Virus record (IMG/VR): IMGVR_UViG_3300042260_001010
Coordinates: 1 to 44,863 of that record
Direction: 5' to 3' (one strand)
DNA: 44,863 bases
Source: a virus
In this document: one piece after another, positions 40,217-44,863 of the stretch
Layout of the letters: the number at the start of each line of letters is the position of its first letter
Numbering within the stretch: position 1 is the stretch's first letter
Translations under genes and position numbers: made by a program
Notes under the pieces: model-generated
Database searches by the model: none
The model's input: only the letters and a program-made list of their open reading frames with translations
What the model was told of the DNA's origin: nothing

Positions 40217-40828
40217 ATGGCAGCTATTCCATCCAAGGCCAGTTTTACTGGCACTACCGTAACCCAAGGGCAGTTCAAGACTGCCCTTGATTCTTTAAAC
40301 GACTACCTTACGGGTTTGCTGGGCTCAGACGGTACAGCAGCGACAGCGCGAACGGCATTGGGCGTGATCAATGCGACAGCGCCGACCTATGCGCAGGTGA
40401 TTGCCGCACTCGGTTTCACGCCTCCGCAGCCCGGTGGCACCGGTGCATCAGGGACCTGGCCTATCAGCGTAAGCGGCAATGCGGCCACCGCATCCAAACT
40501 CAATTCAACGGCGGGCGCTGGCACGTACAACTGGACGGGGCAGTCCGGTCAGCCGACCTGGGTTTGGGGTGGTAACGACGGGACCAATTTCTATGTCTAC
40601 AACCCGTCTAACTTCTCGGTGAACTACGCGGGTAGCGCAGGCACTGTGCCCTGGACTGGCGTGAGTGGACGCCCCACTGCGGTTGCAGATTTTCAGTACA
40701 GCGGAAACGTTGGTGACGGCATCGGAGGTGCGTTAGCTGTCAGCGCACTGGTTCAAGTCGCAACAGATAACACGGTACGCATTTATCGAAACACGAACTG
40801 CAATTGCGACTGTGCTTGCTGCTGCTAA
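40217..40828 (+). CDS. Fibre-like protein with six-cysteine C-terminal tail (candidate modification substrate)
   Basis: 203 residues. The body is fibre-like and Gly/Thr/Ala-rich (GTGASGTWPISVSGNAATAS, TYNWTGQSGQPTWVWGGNDG, VPWTGVSGRPTAVADF). There is no Cys in residues 1-194. The last residues are NTNCNCDCACCC, with Cys at 195, 197, 199, 201, 202 and 203. Such a tail would be strange as an ordinary fibre end and looks like a substrate tag for cross-linking, metal binding or Cys chemistry. The downstream genes encode a 2OG-oxygenase-like and a radical SAM enzyme. GGAGG precedes the ATG. Confidence 0.82.
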   Translation: MAAIPSKASFTGTTVTQGQFKTALDSLNDYLTGLLGSDGTAATARTALGVINATAPTYAQVIAALGFTPPQPGGTGASGTWPISVSGNAATASKLNSTAGAGTYNWTGQSGQPTWVWGGNDGTNFYVYNPSNFSVNYAGSAGTVPWTGVSGRPTAVADFQYSGNVGDGIGGALAVSALVQVATDNTVRIYRNTNCNCDCACCC

Positions 40829-40839
40829 GGACCCACAAC

Positions 40840-41631
40840 ATGAAAATCATTGCAGTGCGAAACGCAAAAATTCATCCCCAGTTTCAACCAACCGTTCATC
40901 TCGGTTTCGACCCTGTCACGAGCGACCTGAGTGTGTCCCTGTATCTGCCATCGCTTGCGATAGAGGAGGCGGCTACGGGTATCGCTGGCTTGACGTTGAT
41001 TGAGTCGGTGGTCGTCAACGTTGGTGACCTGCGCAAGCGCTACGACTGGTGCGATCACCAGACCTACTTTGTGGCTGTTCATGCCGGGGCGTTTCTTCCT
41101 GTCTTTGCGCTGTACCCAGAGACACTCCCCAATCGCGAGACAGCGGTCGATTACGCCCAACGCCTCAAGAGAAATCTGCTGGTGGGCATCAACGTGCCAT
41201 TCGCAGCGGCCAGTGACGATGAGTTGTTCATCACGGTGAACCTCAACGCGCAGGCGACGGATGCCAACATTCAGGTCGATGAGCACTGCGCGTTGGTCTG
41301 GAGCGATGCGGCCAGCAGCGGCGCTGTTCGTACCATGGCGTTTCCGTTCATTCATGTGCAAGCGCCTGCCAGTGTTGCAGCAGGCGGCAGTGCCTTGATC
41401 GAATTGCGCATCGAGGATGTAGCTGGTCAACTGCTTGACCGGGAGGCTGTTGTCTACCTGGAAGCTGTGAGTGGACTGGTGCCTTTTGCACGCGTGCGTG
41501 CGTCTCATGGTTTGGCTTCGGTTCCCGTCTCGGCGGCAGCCATGTCTGCTGGAGATGAAATCCGGGTGAAGTTCGGCTGGAAGTATTTTCCAGGCGCAGA
41601 GGATGCGCGGATTGCGGTGGTGGCTGCATGA
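40840..41631 (+). CDS. Unknown protein with Ig-like C-terminal part, first partner in the modification cassette
   Basis: 263 residues from ATG 40840, 11 bases after the Cys-tail gene stop, with AAGGACC upstream. Residues 1-160 are mixed (YDWCDHQTYFVAVHAGAFLP, ETAVDYAQRLKRNLLVGINV). Residues about 175-263 resemble a bacterial Ig-like repeat (PASVAAGGSALIELRIEDVA, GLASVPVSAAAMSAGDEIRV). No enzyme motif is seen. It may be a virion protein, a chaperone or a scaffold for the downstream enzymes. Its TGA overlaps the next ATG by four bases (ATGA). Confidence 0.75.
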   Translation: MKIIAVRNAKIHPQFQPTVHLGFDPVTSDLSVSLYLPSLAIEEAATGIAGLTLIESVVVNVGDLRKRYDWCDHQTYFVAVHAGAFLPVFALYPETLPNRETAVDYAQRLKRNLLVGINVPFAAASDDELFITVNLNAQATDANIQVDEHCALVWSDAASSGAVRTMAFPFIHVQAPASVAAGGSALIELRIEDVAGQLLDREAVVYLEAVSGLVPFARVRASHGLASVPVSAAAMSAGDEIRVKFGWKYFPGAEDARIAVVAA

Positions 41632-42185
41632 TGCAACTGCTTTTCCCAACTCCGGTGTTTCGCACCCAACTTGGATTGACAGACGAAGAGCGTCAAGTCC
41701 TCAAAGAAAAGACGCTCGCGGTCTATGGCGAACTTAACCCCGATAGAAAACCTTGGAGCCGCTCGACCCGTGAGTCACTCGAATCCATGGACCCTGCATT
41801 TGCAGACCTGTTCGCACGAATCAAAGCCGTGACCAGCGAGGCTTTCGGTATTGGCATCGCATCCATCACCGGCAGGGAAGTGGTTCAGTTCAAAGGTGAT
41901 TTCGTACCGCCCCATGTGGAGTCGGCCCATTTGTCTGCCATCTACTGGATTGATGGTGACACCCACCCCGACCCTGAGCGCGGCGAGTACGACGGCGCAT
42001 TGGTCTTGCAAAGCCCGATCGGCCCCTATGGCAGCAAGGCGCTGCCTGGTGAAAAGCGCGTGTCCATGATCAACCCTCAGCCGGATTTGCTGCTGGTGTT
42101 TCCGAGCCACTTGCTTCATTTCGGGCATGTTTACCTGGGCGAGCGTCCCAGCGTTGAAATCCACATTGAGATGGAGGTGCTCTGA
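41628..42185 (+). CDS. 2OG-Fe(II) oxygenase-like protein
   Basis: 185 residues. The family start LLFPTPVFRTQLGLTDEERQ and the cupin-like core VPPHVESAHLSAIYWI, then LLLVFPSHLLHFGHVYLGER resemble the PF13759-type 2OG-Fe(II) oxygenase. Candidate ligands are His96, Glu98 (HxE form), His164 and the 2-oxoglutarate-binding Arg173. Such enzymes hydroxylate proteins or small molecules. The HxE in place of HxD is unusual but tolerated in some families. It is coupled at both ends (ATGA; TGATG), so it should be made in balance with the radical SAM enzyme. Confidence 0.75.
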   Translation: MMQLLFPTPVFRTQLGLTDEERQVLKEKTLAVYGELNPDRKPWSRSTRESLESMDPAFADLFARIKAVTSEAFGIGIASITGREVVQFKGDFVPPHVESAHLSAIYWIDGDTHPDPERGEYDGALVLQSPIGPYGSKALPGEKRVSMINPQPDLLLVFPSHLLHFGHVYLGERPSVEIHIEMEVL

Positions 42186-43552
42186 TGGCCCAGTTCAAGA
42201 TCAAGCTCATTGCGCCGGACAACACTGAGCGCGAGTTGCATTACGACAACCAGACCAGCAGCCTGACTTGGGGAGCGGATGGGTTTGGCTCCCCGGTACT
42301 GGAAGTCAATCCCAAAACGTTTCAGGATGCCACGGTCGTGAGCACTACCCAGCCAGGCCGAAAAGGCCTGATCAAGACTCTCAAAATCAGCCTAGGTTTG
42401 TCCTGCAACTACGAGTGCAACTACTGCAGCCAGCGCTTTGTGCCCCACGCTGAAAGCACGAATCCTGAGGATGTGGAGGACTTCCTGCAGCAGTTGACCA
42501 CCAGCCTGAGCCAGGCTCCCGAGCGCATTGAATTTTGGGGCGGTGAACCACTGGTGTACATCAAGACCTTGAAGCCTTTGGCTGAGCGCCTGCGAGTGCT
42601 GTACCCGGATGCTGAGTTCCTGATCATCACCAACGGCTCATTGCTCAGTCTTGAGACCAACGAGTGGCTGGACCGAATGGGCTTCGTCGTCGGGCTCTCC
42701 CACGATGGACCTGGCTACCACGCACGCGGGGCAGACCCGCTAGACGACCCGCAGCAGCGCGCCGCCATCATGGATTTGTACGCGCGCCTCCAACCGCAGG
42801 GCCGCATCAGCATCAACGCGATGATCAGCAGCCAAAATCCGAGCAGGGCAGCGGTGCAGCTTTGGCTGCAAGAACGCTTCGGGGCCGATGTTCAGATTGG
42901 TGAAGGCGCATTCATCGACCCCTACGATGAAGGCGGCCTGGCCGCCACCTTCAAGACCACCGCTGAGCACGCACAGTTTCGCAGGCAAGGGTTTGGTGAA
43001 GTCCGCACTGGCCTTACCAGTCGCTTTGACCTCACCAACCAGAAGATTCAAGACTTCATCGATTCCATTCGCTACCAGCGCCCAGCCTCTGCGCTTGGGC
43101 AAAAGTGCGGCATGGACCGCAGCCACAACCTGGCTGTGGATCTCAAGGGCAATGTCGTGACCTGCCAGAACGTGAGCGCTGCTGCCTTGGCTCCCAATGG
43201 ACAGAGTCATCTGATTGGCCAGTTGTCAGACCTGTCCGCTGTGCGCATGAAAAGCGCCACGCACTGGAGCCAGCGCCAAGGCTGCTCATCTTGCCCAGTA
43301 CTGCAAATGTGCAAGGGCTCGTGCATGTTTTTAGAAGGTCCGCTTTGGGAAGCTGGGTGCGACGCCGCCTATTCGGACAACTTGGTGTTCTTTGCGGTGG
43401 CCATTGAGTTTCTGACGGGTTGCATGCCTGTCTTTATCGACGGCGATCTGCCGCCGGAGCGCAAGGACATCTTTGGCCTGGCCAAAAGTACTGTGGAGTC
43501 GCCGCCAGTAAGGCGCGTGATTCCGATCATTGCAGCGCAGCAAACAGCCTAA
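42185..43552 (+). CDS. Radical SAM/SPASM peptide or protein-modifying enzyme
   Basis: 455 residues. The radical SAM motif CNYECNYC is at Cys74, Cys78 and Cys81; GGEPL at about 119-123 binds SAM. A SPASM-type C-terminal domain contains Cys308, Cys327, Cys367, Cys370, Cys376, Cys380 and Cys392 (CSSCPVLQMCKGSC pattern), which hold extra 4Fe-4S clusters. SPASM enzymes include sulfatase maturases and RiPP thioether or epimerase enzymes. The N-terminal 60 residues are a beta-rich extra part. The gene is the last of a coupled cassette; a terminator follows 28 bases later. Modification of the Cys-tail protein is inference. Confidence 0.92.
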   Translation: MAQFKIKLIAPDNTERELHYDNQTSSLTWGADGFGSPVLEVNPKTFQDATVVSTTQPGRKGLIKTLKISLGLSCNYECNYCSQRFVPHAESTNPEDVEDFLQQLTTSLSQAPERIEFWGGEPLVYIKTLKPLAERLRVLYPDAEFLIITNGSLLSLETNEWLDRMGFVVGLSHDGPGYHARGADPLDDPQQRAAIMDLYARLQPQGRISINAMISSQNPSRAAVQLWLQERFGADVQIGEGAFIDPYDEGGLAATFKTTAEHAQFRRQGFGEVRTGLTSRFDLTNQKIQDFIDSIRYQRPASALGQKCGMDRSHNLAVDLKGNVVTCQNVSAAALAPNGQSHLIGQLSDLSAVRMKSATHWSQRQGCSSCPVLQMCKGSCMFLEGPLWEAGCDAAYSDNLVFFAVAIEFLTGCMPVFIDGDLPPERKDIFGLAKSTVESPPVRRVIPIIAAQQTA

Positions 43553-43579
43553 GCCACACAACAAACCGTTTCATCAATT

Positions 43580-43628
43580 GCCCGCCTGGTTCACCTTTTG
43601 TGTGTGCCAGTGCGGGCTTTTTCTTTTT
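43580..43628 (+). terminator. Intrinsic terminator closing the tail/modification operon
   Basis: Stem GCCCGCCTGG (43580-43589) pairs with CCAG (43607-43610), a bulged T, and GCGGGC (43612-43617), followed by TTTTTCTTTTT. It separates the cassette from the lysis genes. Confidence 0.85.
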
Positions 43629-43638
43629 GGAGATGCCC

Positions 43639-43938
43639 ATGACAGAAGAATCCACCAGCAACCACAGCGCTGACATCCTGAACCTGCGCCCTGAGGACCT
43701 TGATGAGTTGCTCACCCGGGCAGCCGAGCGAGGGGCCGAGCGTGCGTTGGCTTGCCTTGGCCTTGAAAACGGCCACGCCGCCGCTGACATCCGCGACCTG
43801 CGGGGTCTCATCGATGCGTGGCGGGAAGCGCGCCGAACGGCCTGGCAAACCACTGTCAAGGTGTTGACCACCGGCGTGTTGGCTGCACTGCTGGTCGGCA
43901 TCGCCATCAAGTTACGGCTGATGGGAGGTCCCCAATGA
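43639..43938 (+). CDS. DUF6127-like small membrane protein
   Basis: 99 residues from ATG 43639, with GGAG 6 bases upstream. An acidic N-terminal half (SADILNLRPEDLDELLTRAA) leads to one predicted transmembrane segment (TVKVLTTGVLAALLVGIAIK, about residues 71-90). The type resembles DUF6127 proteins of lysis cassettes. It could be a holin partner or antiholin. The stop overlaps the next gene by 3-4 bases (ATGA). Confidence 0.72.
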   Translation: MTEESTSNHSADILNLRPEDLDELLTRAAERGAERALACLGLENGHAAADIRDLRGLIDAWREARRTAWQTTVKVLTTGVLAALLVGIAIKLRLMGGPQ

Positions 43939-44411
43939 TCGAGACACTGTTGGGTGGCTTGCTGGGCGGCGCGTTTCGCCTGGCTCCTGAGGTCCTGAAA
44001 TGGTTCGACCGTCAAGGCGAGCGTGGACATGAATTGGCCATGCAGGACAAGGCGCTCGAGTTTGAAAAACTGCGCGGTGCCCAGCGCATGTCCGAGATCG
44101 GCGCGGCTGCTGACGGCGCATGGAACACCGGCGCAATAGAAACCCTGCGCGATGCCGTGCGTGCCCAGGGCGAAAAAACCGGGGTGGCGTGGGCAGATGC
44201 GCTCTCCAGCACGGTGCGCCCGGTGATCACTTACTGGTTCATGGCGCTGTACTGTGCGGCAAAGACTGCGGCATTCGCGGCGGCACTTTCTGCAGGTGCT
44301 GATTGGGGCACAGCAGTTCTGCACGCATGGACTGAAGCTGACCAGGCTCTTTGGGCCGGTGTGCTGAACTTCTGGTTTTTGGGCCGCGTGTTTGACAAGG
44401 TACGGCCATGA
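43935..44411 (+). CDS. Candidate holin-like membrane protein
   Basis: 158 residues. Hydrophobic segments occur around residues 3-18 (ETLLGGLLGGAFRLAP), 90-118 (SSTVRPVITYWFMALYCAAK onward) and 135-150. The amphipathic middle is charged. I see this type between DUF6127-like and lysozyme genes, which fits a holin or pinholin. A precise family is not recognised. It overlaps the upstream TGA and the endolysin ATG. Confidence 0.65.
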   Translation: MIETLLGGLLGGAFRLAPEVLKWFDRQGERGHELAMQDKALEFEKLRGAQRMSEIGAAADGAWNTGAIETLRDAVRAQGEKTGVAWADALSSTVRPVITYWFMALYCAAKTAAFAAALSAGADWGTAVLHAWTEADQALWAGVLNFWFLGRVFDKVRP

Positions 44412-44863
44412 TCGAAGTGCCCAAGGCGGCGATCGATTTGGCCAAGCGGTTCGAAGGGTTCTGCCGGGTGCCCAAGTCAGACCCTGACCGCGCTTATCCG
44501 TATGTCTGTCCGGCAGGGTTTTGGACCATCGGGTACGGCCATCTTTGCGATGCCAAGCACCCGCCGATCACTATGGAAGAGGGCGAGGCTTATCTTGCTG
44601 CTGACATGGCTGACGCGCTGAGGGCCACATTGCGCTACTGCCCGGTACTGGCCAATGAGCCAGAGGGGCGGCTTGCGGCAATTGTTGATTTCACATTCAA
44701 CCTTGGTGCTGGCCGGTTGCAGGCGTCTACGCTTCGACGGCGTGTCAATCAGCGGGATTGGGCGGGTACGGCGCTGGAGTTGCGCAGGTGGATTTACGGC
44801 GGCGGCAAAGTGCTGCCTGGGTTGGTACTAAGGCGAGAGGCTGAGATTTTGCTAATTTTTTGA
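44408..44863 (+). CDS. Endolysin, GH24 lysozyme
   Basis: 151 residues. The catalytic Glu16 lies in LAKRFEGF, and the WTIGYGH motif holds Thr40. The usual Asp of the E-D-T triad is Cys34 (YVCPAGFWTIGYG), a known E-C-T variant. The spacing between Glu16 and Cys34 is longer than usual owing to an insert (VPKSDPDRA). There is no signal peptide or SAR anchor, so a holin is needed for release. The gene ends at the last base of the window, so a spanin pair may lie beyond. Confidence 0.92.
   Translation: MIEVPKAAIDLAKRFEGFCRVPKSDPDRAYPYVCPAGFWTIGYGHLCDAKHPPITMEEGEAYLAADMADALRATLRYCPVLANEPEGRLAAIVDFTFNLGAGRLQASTLRRRVNQRDWAGTALELRRWIYGGGKVLPGLVLRREAEILLIF

Noticed and set aside
38562-43552. Diversity-generating retroelement at the fibre genes
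   Set aside because: No reverse transcriptase or template repeat; the 273-bp repeats differ by scattered, not adenine-specific, changes and are both inside the fibre gene.
1-44863. CRISPR array, tRNA or rRNA genes
   Set aside because: No regularly spaced short repeats with unique spacers and no cloverleaf or rRNA-like segment was seen on reading.

Overview
The window is almost entirely a temperate, siphovirus-type prophage with an HK97-like head and a lambda-like tail. Its GC-rich coding style and accessory families suggest a beta-proteobacterial host (Burkholderiales/Comamonadaceae-like). That assignment is inference from gene content only. No host housekeeping gene, tRNA, rRNA or CRISPR array was recognised. 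The left edge cuts a large serine recombinase. The right edge falls exactly on the stop codon of the endolysin.

Layout, left to right. (1) 1-2.4 kb, lysogeny: a minus-strand operon (small ORF, DUF2924 protein, serine recombinase) faces a plus-strand XRE repressor/ImmA metalloprotease pair that has a strong promoter. (2) 2.4-13.2 kb, early genes on the plus strand: a sigma-factor-like protein, a Sak4-like annealing ATPase, a DUF669 protein, a PD-(D/E)XK nuclease, an inserted HNH endonuclease, a DEAH helicase, a primase-polymerase/helicase, a RuvC-like resolvase and a DUF6456-like protein. A 455-bp gene-free gap after the primase carries an iteron-like array that could be the replication origin. 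(3) 13.2-20.5 kb, cargo: orphan and complete toxin-antitoxin modules, mostly antisense to the phage genes, together with a ParB-methyltransferase fusion, small DUF proteins, an HNH endonuclease and the small terminase subunit. (4) 20.5-30 kb, packaging and head: large terminase, portal, S49 protease, a structured leader with a terminator, major capsid protein, connectors and tail tube. A ParD/RelE pair is inserted after the tail tube gene. (5) 29.8-40.8 kb, tail: G/GT chaperones joined by a recognisable -1 frameshift site, a tape measure with three 94-residue repeats, tip proteins, a GNAT protein, the J-like tip protein and several fibre genes. (6) 40.2-43.6 kb: a tightly coupled cassette at the end of the tail operon. 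(7) 43.6 kb to the end: lysis genes.

The most unusual feature is the 40.2-43.6 kb cassette. A 203-residue fibre-like protein has no cysteine except six within its last nine residues. It is followed by an uncharacterised protein with an Ig-like end, a 2OG-Fe(II) oxygenase-like protein and a radical SAM/SPASM enzyme. The last three genes overlap by 1-4 bases, and a terminator closes the unit. This reads like a phage-encoded post-translational modification system acting on a virion appendage, by analogy with RiPP or sulfatase maturation. The chemistry and the substrate are inference. Other notable points are five complete toxin-antitoxin pairs plus several fragments in about 16 kb, a toxin reading frame that seems to have lost its ATG next to a leaderless-type promoter, and an RNA-structured leader before the capsid gene.
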